Shown here piece by piece: positions 29,960 through 40,299 of a stretch of 64,000 nucleotides of DNA; positions within the stretch are counted from its first letter, which is position 1, and each line of letters starts with the position of its first letter. Origin of the DNA: Nemophila menziesii. Lineage: Eukaryota > Streptophyta > Magnoliopsida > Boraginales > Hydrophyllaceae. The DNA lies in the NCBI GenBank assembly GCA_029959085.1, contig JARWIR010000005.1, positions 4,776,501 to 4,840,500 on the forward strand, given 5' to 3'. A program made the translations under genes and the position numbers. The notes beneath the pieces are model-generated. The model saw only the letters and a program-made list of their open reading frames with translations. It was not told the origin of the DNA and did not search any database.

Positions 29960-31580
29960 AGTGGACTAGTTGAAGGTTTTCTTGGTTACCTACTTAACCC
30001 TTACTAAGTTAATACTACTATAACTATCTTTGACTACTTTAGAATGATACTCCATTCGTGTTCGATGACTTAGTTATTATTCTTCGAACAAGTGGGGTGC
30101 CTGATGTTGATGTTGAATTTTACATAAACTTTTTGTTTGGTTAGTTTTGTATGCGGTTAGTTTCGTCGACGTATTCATTTGTTTCACTTTGACTAGTCAC
30201 GTTTTAGAGTTTCAATGTCTTATTGATTGTTTTATGTTATTTTCTCTAGTTTATATTTTATTTGAGTCAAATTCTTTTTTCTTTAATCTTATTGAAAATT
30301 AGATTTTTTTTTATTACAATAAAAGGGTGCTAAGCACCCAATAACGAAACATTACAACCATTAACCTATACCAAGTTTACTAAACAAAGAGGCTAAGTCA
30401 AAAGGACATATAGCCTTATCACGATTTTTTAACACATTTGTGACGATGTTAGATTTATTATTTCTTTGGGACTGTGTTGTACAAGACCTATGTAAAATAT
30501 GAAGTCAAATGTAATTTAGTTGTTTGATAAGTGGGCGTGTTTGATTTTTTAGTTGTTTAAATTTATATATTTTTTTGTAATTTGTTATTATCAATATTTA
30601 TTTTTTGAATATTTAAACTCATTTGTACTTTCACTTTTATAAATATCGGATAGTTATGAGTTTTGCTTTTTTTCTTTTAAATATATCTAAAGTTTATTTT
30701 GAGTCTGCGCCATTTTAAACTAAGATAAGATTTGATATTGGTATCTCTTGATCATCACATGAGTACTCTAACTAATTGAACATCGATCTTGTTTTGCCTA
30801 TATATATATAATATGCAAAGATATTAAATAACACTTGTTTTGTTATTTTTGTTTTATTGAGCTCGAAATTACCATAAAAGTCATATTACATCTCGGGTAT
30901 AGTAAAAATGATGATTGTTAGGATCATCTAACCACATTTATCCCTGATGGCATAGTGTCATAAACCCTTCAAAATATCTAATTGTTGGTCTAACGTTCTT
31001 TTAATCTTGTTTTAATATTTTCCAAATCGCGTTTTAATATCCCTGATATAATGCATTGCATTTAACATATTTTTCCATATATATAAATGCATTTTTCCTC
31101 TCTTAAACAATATTTGCAAACCTTTTTTTCATGACCAGACCGGTAAGCCGGTGGTAGCTGTTACCCAACGGTTACATGCCACGTCGGATTTTGCCGTTAG
31201 AGTAAAAGACAAACTACCCCGGTATACCAGCTGGGAGGGACCGACTAGCCGGCCAGAGGCAGAATGTTGGATATAAAAGAGAGCTTATTGATGTGCAATT
31301 TCTCACCTCTTACCAACACAATTCTTACAAGTTTATACACCCATTTGAGGTCTCAAGCTATCAAAGTTAATTAATCGAAGCTTGATCATTCAACTTGTCT
31401 AATCCACTCAATCAAGGAGTAAATCCAAGAAGCATTCAAAGTCTAATCCACTCAAGAGGAGTTTTGAAGCTTAAAGTTATATTTACTCTTTAGGAGTTCT
31501 TATCTAAGTTATTTCAACCAATCAAACACTTGTTTATATCCTCTTAGATCTAGTATTTGTAATAGATAGATTAAGAGAGA
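29960..31580. other. Gene-free AT-rich spacer
   Basis: Open text without family matches. A weak repeat-like block with ACCGGTAAGCCGG and CCGACTAGCCGG lies near 31.13-31.26 kb. Short stretches could be decayed LTR, but I found no terminal pair. Confidence 0.3.
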
Positions 31581-31592
31581 GTGCGAGTATAG

Positions 31593-32178
31593 CCGCAAGG
31601 GAGGATCTTATATAGGCCCAGTGAGGGCTCAAACCCCCCCCCCCCCCCCCCCCTGAACCCCTAAATTTTATCATACATAAATGTAATTTTATTCCGAAAA
31701 ATAATTAACCCTCTCTAAACAGTTATGCAAAATGTGCATGCTCTAAAAGACACATAAGTTATACTGGCTGGTAGTTTAATATCTTTACACATCTTAGGAT
31801 ATAACCTAACATATTTAAGTTATAAATTCATCAATTTTCATAAAATCGTCTTATTAAATATTAAAATTCTTTTATACAAGTCTTGATTTTGAGTTTGAAA
31901 ATAGAAATACTTAATAATTTTATCATACATTAATATTTTTCAAATGATATTATATAAATTATGTTTAATGATGCTATTTTACATATTATTTTGGATGGAT
32001 AACCTCATCTATTAAAGAGACTAGAAATGTAATGGCGTTGGATTCTCATATTTGCATTTTGATAGTACTAGCTATATATCTATGTATCTTGTTTTTACCT
32101 TAAAAATCCAGAAAACGTTGACTTCCAAACTCCCATATATTGGGAGTCCCCCTCAATTTATCTTCTAGATCCGCCTCT
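31593..32178. mobile_element. hAT-like non-autonomous insertion with a 20-C run
   Basis: The flanks are the identical 8-base word GAGTATAG (31585-31592 and 32179-32186). The left end has AAGGGAGGATCTTATATAGG and the right end ATCTTCTAGATCCGCCTCT, whose complement AGAGGCGGATCT pairs with it imperfectly. This GGCGGATCT end type is common in plant hAT elements. About 40 bases in lies an uninterrupted run of 20 C (31634-31653). No coding capacity. The exact left border is uncertain by about 4 bases. Confidence 0.6.
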
Positions 32179-32189
32179 GAGTATAGGGA

Positions 32190-32850
32190 GTATACTCGGT
32201 TTCCTTGTGTTGCGATAGCACGAAAGTTTGTTCGTGGTATAGAAGTGGTTGTAAAGGTATTGTGTTCTCACCCGATTAACATATAATAATTTTACCAATA
32301 TTATTATTAGTCAATCATATGTTATGACACTCACCCTTATAACAATAGTACTGTTATAACAAGTTGGGTCTTGTAATTTTTTCAACACGTAAAGTGTGGT
32401 AAAGTGAGAGTTATTAGGGTCGAATCCTTTCAGTGAACATGGGCAACCTAGTTCAGATGTATTTAGGGATATGCATGAGAAGACGTGCATATTTTCGTAA
32501 GATTAGCCGTGATGCGTGCAAACTGACTCAGACCATTCAAATACGAAAAATTTGAAAAGATAAAAATAGTATTGTTATTATAATAAATACTAAGATATAA
32601 TTATAATTATAAACTATAATTATAGGACTATTTATGCTTGACTTTTAAAGTTGAAAAAAGACAAAAAGAAATATTCAAGGTCACCGAAAAACAGAAACAG
32701 AAAATTCAAGGGGCTTTTACGTAACTCCCAAGGGGTCAAATTGCAACCAATAAGAAAAATATGCTTTGGGAAAGTAAAACATAAAACATAAAACATACTA
32801 CTACTATTTAATCAGAATAAGTCTCCATTATCAGTTCATACTACTATTTC
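32190..32850. other. Spacer and promoter region of the B12D gene
   Basis: No recognisable coding or mobile sequence. The last 100 bases, rich in CTCTC/TCAATTCTC words near 32.85-32.88 kb, look like the 5' leader of B12D. Confidence 0.3.
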
Positions 32851-32911
32851 TCAATTCTCAATTCTCTCAAGCTCTCCGTTACGCCTTATTTCTCGTGATT
32901 CCCTGTCTTCA

Positions 32912-33694
32912 ATGGCTTACAGCAGATGGCTCAGGCCCGAGGTCCGTTACTCTTTAATCCTTTAGATCCATCCTTTTCCGTTAACTATTTCTTCTCTTAT
33001 CATAGATTTTATCATGTCTTTTTTTAAACTTTAGGATTGATTAATCAGATCTAATGATCCTATTTATATGGGTTACAGGTATACCCTCTATTTTTAGCTA
33101 CTGGAGTTGCAGTTGGGATTTGCGGGATGCAATTGATACGCAACATCACTACTAACCCTGAAGTTAGGTAATGGAACAATATTCATATATATATATAACA
33201 TTTAATTAATTTATAATTATAATTGAGAGCTTGAATTAGTTAAATTACATTTTTTTACAATTACTGCCCCTTTGTGAAAATAATCTCTCGTCAGGGCTGA
33301 TTTTTTTCTGAGTTAATTGCACTATAGGTCCTATATTATGCACAATTGTAATATAGGTCCCTACAATATGCAAAAATTGCACTATATAGGCCTAGATATT
33401 AATTTTTTTTAATCAATGAATATGAGGATTAAGGTAATTATTCTATTGGTGGATAATTATGTTTTTGGGCTGGGCTCTGTGACAGGCCCGAAAGAGATTA
33501 TTGGGCCGAGTAAAGCTAATATGTTTTTTGAACATTACAGGGTGAATAAAGAAAACAGGGCTGCTGGGATTTTGGACAACCAATCAGAAGGGGAAAAATA
33601 TTCTCAACATTTTGTAAGGAAATATGTTCGTGGTAGGACTCCTGAGATTATGCCATCTCTCAACAATTTCTTCTCCAAACCTGAAGAAGTGTAA
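32912..33694 (+). CDS. B12D-like mitochondrial protein
   Basis: Three exons (32912-32941, 33079-33167, 33541-33694) sum to 273 bases, 90 aa, with GT-AG borders. The protein starts MAYSRWLRPEVYPLFLATGV, with one hydrophobic segment at about residues 13-30. It continues IRNITTNPEVRVNKENRAAG and ends in RTPEIMPSLNNFFSKPEEV. Small plant B12D proteins of this length sit in mitochondrial membranes and relate to the NADH-ubiquinone reductase MLRQ subunit type. Some are induced in seed development and flooding. Length and pattern are normal. Intron 2 carries family A repeats. Alternative: a plain MLRQ-like complex I accessory subunit. Confidence 0.9.
33300..33410 (-). repeat. Family A repeat in B12D intron 2
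   Basis: GAGTTAATTGCACTATAGGT, CCTATATTATGCACAATTG and a second copy, then a third partial. Reverse orientation relative to the gene. Confidence 0.65.
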
Positions 33695-33889
33695 ACTTGA
33701 TCTTATGTTTGGGGTCTGATTCTTGCAAAGTATTGAATTTGAAACTTGTTGTTAAAAGAATTTATGGAAGTTTGAATAATTTGTTGGTTTTGATTTCGAA
33801 TGATAGGCCAATTTATTGGACCTGGATGTTTATTTGTTTAATATATTTGATTTGAGATGTTTCGTTTTTGATCTTATTCTTATGTATTA

Positions 33890-34245
33890 AGGTTAATTGT
33901 ACCTGAGGTCCCTGTGATTGCAAATATTAGCACCACAGCTCTTGCTAGTTTTATTTACTATTATGTGAAACGATTAAAATACCCCGAGATGTGAATGATT
34001 AATATACCCCTACTTGTTTGAGCAATGAATGTCCCTGGTGGCATTGATTTGATTAGTTTAATCAATTAAATGATGCATACCCGTAGATGTGAAATGACCA
34101 AGATGCCCTTCAATTGTTTGACCACTGGACGTCCCTTACGTAATAAAATTTCGTTAAATGATTAATATACACCTACCCTTAAAATGACTAAAATACTCAT
34201 AAATTGTTGAGCACGTGAATATCCCTGAACTCTATGAGCACGCAA
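33890..34245 (+). repeat. Degenerate 'accc-tag-atg' repeat downstream of B12D
   Basis: Alternating phrases ATATACCCCTAC, GATGTGAAATGACCAA, GATGCCCTTCAATTGTTTGA and GAATGTCCCTGG recur three to four times. It has the same style as families A-C but different words. Confidence 0.45.
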
Positions 34246-34484
34246 AGAATCTATGGATTTCAGATGTCAAACTAGGTGCTGGTTAGTGTAGTGGATTGTG
34301 AGATGTCAAACTATGATAAAAACGATGGGTATAAAACTAGCAATCTTTTGTAATACATGGGAGTTCAAAGAAAACCGTTGTAAAAATAAAATTATTTTAG
34401 ACAAAGATGATGCACCCCAAACATACGGCTACATACCAATTTTGGCACCTTCTATTCGTTTTTGTCTCGTGTAATAAGTTTTCA

Positions 34485-34640
34485 AAGACCAATAAATCGA
34501 AAAATCGCAATAGACACTTCATTTTGCATCAACCAATCTACGCACGCATTAGACTCTCCATATATTTGTCCGATTTTTAAACAAAGTGTTTCTACTTGAT
34601 AGATATCCAAAATGTCCCTCGACCTCTATTACTAACACTC
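34485..34640 (-). mobile_element. RNase H tail fragment of a LINE
   Basis: The minus strand gives VETLCLKIGQIYGESNACVD then WLMQNE, the 'RE.N.CAD.LA' end of LINE-type RNase H. It is isolated, with no catalytic half. Confidence 0.4.
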
Positions 34641-35264
34641 ATTACAAAATTGTGGTGATCTCCACGAATCTATCCCAACCTCACATGATCCTTTGCTCCT
34701 AATTGTTTATCAAGAATTAACCTTCATGAAACGCTACTAATTTTATTACCGTTGGATCAAGAGAAGTATCTTTATCGAGAAGAAGCCACCTACCCAATAA
34801 CCTTCCAAATCTCTGATTATTCTACCACCTCTCCGTGTCATGAATAATTGCGTAAGTTAAGGTCCTTGACTCTTTGTGATTGGTTTACAACTAGTACTAA
34901 AAAAAACCTCAAACAAACTTTTGAGGATTGCTTAAATTTGACATGTAACACCCATGTGACTACAGGGACCTTGCACACAAATTAGCATTCAACGGTTTAC
35001 CTTCACCTTTCCAGATCCTTCTAGATGGTTATAAAATATTCCATATAGTAGAATATTCTAAAAACTCAAGATGCTATAAAAACTCATACTCCCAACCAAA
35101 ATCAGATAAAAATAAAAACCAGCAAAACAACAAAAATGATAGTCATCATAAACTAAACAAACATCATCCAAATTTCACTATCTGTAATTATTCATCCAGA
35201 AAACAAAACACAATAATATAATAATAATCCGATACACAAAAAACAACTTAACAAATTACGCCAA

Positions 35265-36179
35265 CTAATTCTGTTGGTCAACAGTATTAGTTGACTCAGT
35301 ACTAACTTGTTGCCATTCACCATCAACAGCTTCTTTCCACAACGTAACATCATTATCCCCAGCAGCAACAGCCAACAAATTCCCAGTCAAACTCCATGAA
35401 ACTCTCCAAACAGGGGTATTAAAGTCTTTCAACACTTTCCCTTTCCATTCCCCTCCTTCTTTCTCACTTGTCCATATCACCACTTTCCCATCTTGCGAAC
35501 CACTCGCTATAGTTGACTTCGGTAGGCCCAAATTAGCAGCCCATGCCACATCTCTAACCCAATCGCTATGCATGGTTAAACCCGTTTTCAAGTCCATTTT
35601 CCAAACACCGTTAACTAATTTCCATATCTTAATCACACTATCACAACCACCCGACGCTAGTTTCAACTCCGCGGACCCCACTAAATTCCCAGGAGCAGTA
35701 GACGGGGCCCACGTGACAGATGTCACACCAACAGCATGCGCTTGTTCAATACTACTCGTCTCCCAATTACCATCCGACTTAACGGAGTAAACAGAGATAT
35801 CACCGTCGGATGATCCACACGCTAAACATAACCCAAGTTCATGTGGGGCCCACGCGATGGAATTAACTGATGATTTATGGTTACTAAAACAGTGACGTTG
35901 TGACCATTCGTTAGGACTGTTTTCTTCCCAGATGATGACTTTGCCGTCGTAAGAACATGAAGCGAGTATTGAACCGAATTTTGGGTGGGCCCATGCTAAT
36001 TGCCAAACGGGACCTTGATGACCTGTTAAAGTAGCGAGTGGTTGAGATGAGTTGTGAGTTACGTTGATGATTTTGATTGTTGTATCAGATGAAGCTGTTG
36101 CTACTCGTTTTCCGTAAAAATCCATTGCTACATCGTGTACTACGTCATTATGACCTGTTTCCACTTTTTGTACCGGCAT
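35265..36179 (-). CDS. SEC13: SEC13 (COPII coat and nuclear pore WD40 protein)
   Basis: SEC13 pairs with SEC31 in the outer COPII coat on ER exit sites and with NUP145/NUP96 in the nuclear pore Y-complex. The single coding exon gives 304 aa, the usual length. Start MPVQKVETGHNDVVHDVAMD. Six WD40 blades are visible by their closing strands: ASSDTTIKIINV, ASCSYDGKVIIWEE, ACGSSDGDISVYSV, ASGGCDSVIKIWKL, ASGSQDGKVVIWTS and AVAAGDNDVTLWKE. As in other SEC13 proteins, the seventh blade would be donated by the partner. C-terminal tail TESTNTVDQQN. The CDS is uninterrupted; the intron is in the leader. Plants often carry two SEC13 paralogues and I cannot tell which this is. Confidence 0.95.
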   Translation of the reverse strand: MPVQKVETGHNDVVHDVAMDFYGKRVATASSDTTIKIINVTHNSSQPLATLTGHQGPVWQLAWAHPKFGSILASCSYDGKVIIWEENSPNEWSQRHCFSNHKSSVNSIAWAPHELGLCLACGSSDGDISVYSVKSDGNWETSSIEQAHAVGVTSVTWAPSTAPGNLVGSAELKLASGGCDSVIKIWKLVNGVWKMDLKTGLTMHSDWVRDVAWAANLGLPKSTIASGSQDGKVVIWTSEKEGGEWKGKVLKDFNTPVWRVSWSLTGNLLAVAAGDNDVTLWKEAVDGEWQQVSTESTNTVDQQN

Positions 36180-36193
36180 TTTGCGATTTAGTC

Positions 36194-37244
36194 CTGAAAG
36201 TTTTGGATAAATATAATTTAGACATACTTAGAAAACACTCAAAACGTTTAATATTGTTTATACATTATAAATAGTTATAAACTCGAAAAATTTAATCTAG
36301 GAGTAATCAACTCAGAAACAAATAAATTTAGGGACCTACAGTGCAGTTTTTTAAGAATATAAGGACCTGAGTGCAATTAACTCAAAAAGAGATTCATTTA
36401 GGGACGTATAGTGCAGTTTTTGCATGGTATAAGGAGATACAGTATAATGAAGTAAAAACAAATCAATATAGGGATTTGTAGTGCAATTCCTGTATAATAT
36501 AAGGAGATATAGTAATATGAACACAAAACAAATTAATATAGGGACTTATAGTGCTATTTATGGATAATATACAGAGATATGGTGCAATTAACTCAAACAA
36601 AAAATTAATCTAGGGACCTATAGTGCAATTTTTGCATGAAATTAACTGAAAACAAATTAATATAAGGACTTGTAGTGGAATTTTTGCATAATATAAGGAA
36701 ATATAGTGCAATCAACTCAAAAAATTAATAAAGACACCTATAGTGCAGTTTTTGCATAACATGAGGACCTATACGGTAATTAACTCAAAAATTACAGGGA
36801 TATTCTATAGCGAATTTTTGCATAGTATAAGGACTATAGTGCGGTTAACTCAAAAAACAAAATCCCTAGCTCCGTGTCACTCAATTAGCTAGAACAGCAA
36901 TTATTTTTAATCAAATTGAACGGCAATGACATGATTAATAAAAACAAATAGAGATCGTGATTTCACAATAACAACTAATTGTAGTGTGAAATCAAAATTA
37001 GAATAACGCTAAATTCAGAAAATTGATCCAATTCACAGATAAAATCATATAAGGATCTATTTTTTAATGGATTTCTGGACTATTTTATCGAATTGATCGA
37101 CCTAAATCATGGATCTATGAAATTGTATCGTTAACACGTATATATACAAACAGAAACAAGGCGATAACACATAAGCAAAACGATGTATAAAATTAAAGAA
37201 GGAAGATAATGGGAGAGGTGTAGAAGGAGAGAGATGAGGTTTAC
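36194..37244 (-). other. 5'UTR intron of SEC13, about 1.05 kb
   Basis: On the minus strand, CCTCG|GTAAACC donor at 37245/37244 and CTTTCAG acceptor ending at 36194, with the ATG 14 bases further on. The leader exon lies at about 37245-37320. Half the intron is family A repeat. Leader introns of plant housekeeping genes often raise expression; that role here is inference. Confidence 0.6.
36310..36865 (+). repeat. Family A repeat array in the SEC13 leader intron
   Basis: The cleanest array in the window: about seven composite units of roughly 70-75 bases. Each consists of AATATAGGGACCTATAGTGC plus TTTTTGCATAATATAAGG and then a second half GACCTATAGTGCAATTAACT followed by CAAAAA and a short A-rich link. 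Copies have diverged by 10-25%. It is antisense with respect to SEC13 transcription. Confidence 0.8.
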
Positions 37245-37582
37245 CGAGGATGAAATGGATCTGATCGGAGAAGAAAAACGCTTGTGTGATTTGTTGCTTT
37301 TCTGTAGTGAATACTTAACAGAAGTTTTACTAATAACATTTAATATTTAAAATTAAAAAGGTAGTTTATATTTGGGCCTCAGGAATTGTTTTGGGTCCAT
37401 TAGCCTGTTTTTTTTTTATGGGTTTATATGGCCTCATTGTTTAAAAGGAATAAGGCAATTTTTGAAAACGCAATACTACGAGATTAGTGAGTGATTATGT
37501 TTTAACATGGGGAAAAGAATGGGATGGAGGGGTGATCAAATCCGCGAAGAGCGAATTAATAAAGTAGACGAAATCTTAGGGT

Positions 37583-38136
37583 ATATTTAAACTATATGTC
37601 GATGGCAGTTGTGATTTAGTGAGGATGAAAGCCGGAATAGGAGGTATATTAAGAGATGAGGAAGAGACTTTTATTGCCGGGTTTTTAGGATCATGCGTGG
37701 CGGAATCACCATTTCACTCGGAATTATTGGCGCTACACTATGGGTTGAGATGGACGATAAATCGAGGCATTAAAACATTGTATGTAGAGACCGATTCGAG
37801 AGAGTTTCACGCGCCAGTGAAGGGAGGTGGTAGCTCTAAGTTTTGGAATTGTCATACATGCACGATTGTATTGAGATGTTGAGTAATCATCTAGGCTTTG
37901 AGGTACATCTCATCTATCGGGAAACCATCACATGTGCGGATTTGTTAGCCAGGAAAGGTGCGGAATCGAGCGAAGGACCATGTGTAGTTGACGATCCTCC
38001 TGGTTATTTGTGGGGTTAGTATAACTAGAGATAGGAGTGGCTATGCAATTCTTAGAATAGTTTTAGACTCTCAGTGAGAGTGTAGTTGATGTAATTTTAA
38101 TCAACTTCGGCTTTAAGTCTCAGATGTATGAAAAAA
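37583..38136 (+). mobile_element. LINE 3' end: RNase H domain and A-rich tail
   Basis: LYVDGSCDLVRMKAGIGGIL (first catalytic Asp in VDGS), SPFHSELLALHYGLRWTINR (catalytic Glu in SELLAL) and TLYVETDSRE (catalytic Asp) form an RNase H core. One frameshift near 37815-37850 follows. Then MLSNHLGFEVHLIYRETITC, ADLLARKGAE and DPPGYLWG end the frame. The 3' UTR ends in GATGTATGAAAAAAAA, like the tail at 28.2 kb. This is the best preserved RNase H of the window. Confidence 0.75.
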
Positions 38137-38144
38137 AAATCTTA

Positions 38145-38640
38145 ACATTTTAGTTTTTTCTTTCTCTTTCTGAATTGTCTCCTATATGTTTACATTATGA
38201 TCTCGTTAGGATATATCAAATGCCAAAATTTTATCTTCTTGATCGTGAGAGAGTTACCTCAATCAATAAAGTACAACCACATCAATCAACTTCTCAACTA
38301 ACTTATATACAATTGCAATTATTTAGTCCTTACGAAGAAAGGATTCAAAGAAAATCTCTTTGCAAAAAAATCACAACTTGCATATGAGTCCAAGAAAAGA
38401 AAAAGATAACTTGTTATAAATCTGATCATAAAGAAAAGTGTAGGTGTCTCGAAAAGGAAAATAAATCGTAGAACAGGGTAGGGTTAAGGGGATCATATCC
38501 TTGGCAAAGGAAATTCCCCCTCTAAATATTTTGTTGATTTCTATTCAAGGTTTACCTAAGTATTCTTATATTTTAGGACGTGTAAAATTTCTTTTTTGGC
38601 TTTAGATGATTTAAGTGAGTTGTTGATGCATTTTATAATT
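38145..38640. other. Spacer
   Basis: No recognised coding, repeat or RNA sequence between the LINE tail and the next retroelement remnant. Confidence 0.3.
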
Positions 38641-38699
38641 TTCTTAGCATAACTATTGAATCTTTTAGTCGTAACCTATCCATAAACGGAGATGATCGA

Positions 38700-40290
38700 T
38701 GGTTTTTGCTTGATTCAATTTTTAACTTGGATGTTGATCCTTCGTTTAATAACAAGTGAGACGACCACTGGTGGGGGCAAAGGTGTGATAAATAAATAGA
38801 TAAATAAGAATAATAATAAAGAGCACACACTTGAGAACCACGGAACTCACTGCAAGTATCACAGATCGTTTGCAAGTTTTAATGATAAGTTAAGTTCGTT
38901 CGCAGGGATTTAATCCGTTATATCTACTTATATTTAACAAGCGTAGATGAATTTATATGTTTTAAAATAAAATATAAAAATAGGAATAAATAGCTGATGT
39001 GAAATAAACAAATACGAATGCAGATAAATAAATATGAATGTAAGTCTAATAGATTAGGATTAATATTATGAGTTTATTTTACTAACTTGTTATTCTAACT
39101 TGTCACAGATTAAGCGTTATATATTAACCAGGATTCTAAATTATACCTAGCCTTTTCCAGGCTTAGGAGCAATCTCTCCACTACCAAGGTCTTGGGTAAT
39201 GATTGGTGATTAAATCAAACCTTTATGGCTATCTAGTTAGGCAAGGGATCAAAACTAGACGATTATGTGGTGTTGTCAATAACTAAGAATAATCCTAAGA
39301 TTGTCCAAATCTAAGGATGTAACAATAAGTCAAACACATAATAACAATATACGCCAAGCTCAATCAATTAAAATAACAAATAGTATTTATGAATTCAGAC
39401 AAAATACTAACCCAACAATTAAAAGTAAAACTTACTGAATAAAAGCTTAGAAATATGGTTGAGAATAGATCTATAGCTAAATACCCTAAATATAGAGAAG
39501 GTAGATGTAGAAGAGGAGCTTGTCACTCTCCAACTTCTTGCTTCTTGTCTTCCTCTATAGGTCAGCTTGCTTCTTGGATGAATAGCTTGATTCTAAGGAT
39601 GAATATTAAATATAAGGACTAAGCTATTATTTAAAAGTGAGAAAATACAAGTAAGGACTAAGCCTAAGCTTGAAACTGAGCAAGGACATGTTTACAATGG
39701 TATGAGGGTGTATTTATAGGTGTCTTGGAAGCCCTAATTCGTTTTCTTGAAGGAGAAGTTAGTGGTGGACTCCAAGCCCAACTCTAATTCGTATGGAAAT
39801 AAAGATAAACACTGCTGGACTGTTTTGGGCATATCTTCTTCGTTATTGGTCGGTTTTTGCTCCATAATATACCAAAAGAATCCTCACAGAATTATCTACG
39901 TCCGTATGAAAGGAAATTACCAAAATCGGCTTCCTTGTAGGAGTAATCGCCACTTCTTTAGGCGTTGCTGCAGAAATTCAGATTTAGGCAGCTTTTCCTT
40001 TTCCATCTTTTTAGCTTTTATTTCCTTATCTCCAATTACCATGCTAATCTCTTTCCATATCTTGTAGTCTTTGACTTGGACTCTAATTAATCTCCATAAT
40101 TATCTTTAAAGCTTCACACTAAATAAATAATTAAACCCAATATGCTATAAAAATATTTTTTCACTAAATCAAGACTCAAAATAGGAAAGTGCACTATTTC
40201 TCAAGAAATTTGACTAAATGACTTCCTAAATCACTAAAAATGATGTCTCATCCTAATATAAATCTATCACAAATGAGGAGACATCAACCA
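38700..40290. mobile_element. Second remnant of a large non-coding retroelement
   Basis: It shows the same order of landmarks as the remnant at 6.28-9.18 kb: ACAGATCGTTTGCAAGTTTT and GTTCGTTCGCAGGGATTTAA, then an AT-rich part, then CCTAGCCTTTTCCAGGCTTA with GGAGCAATCTCTCC, then CTTGCTTCTTGTCTTCCTC. Last comes a block resembling a 3' region (TGGACTGTTTTGGGCATATC and TCTACGTCCGTATGAAAGGA). No protein-coding capacity. Class uncertain. Confidence 0.35.
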
Positions 40291-40299
40291 CGTACAAGT

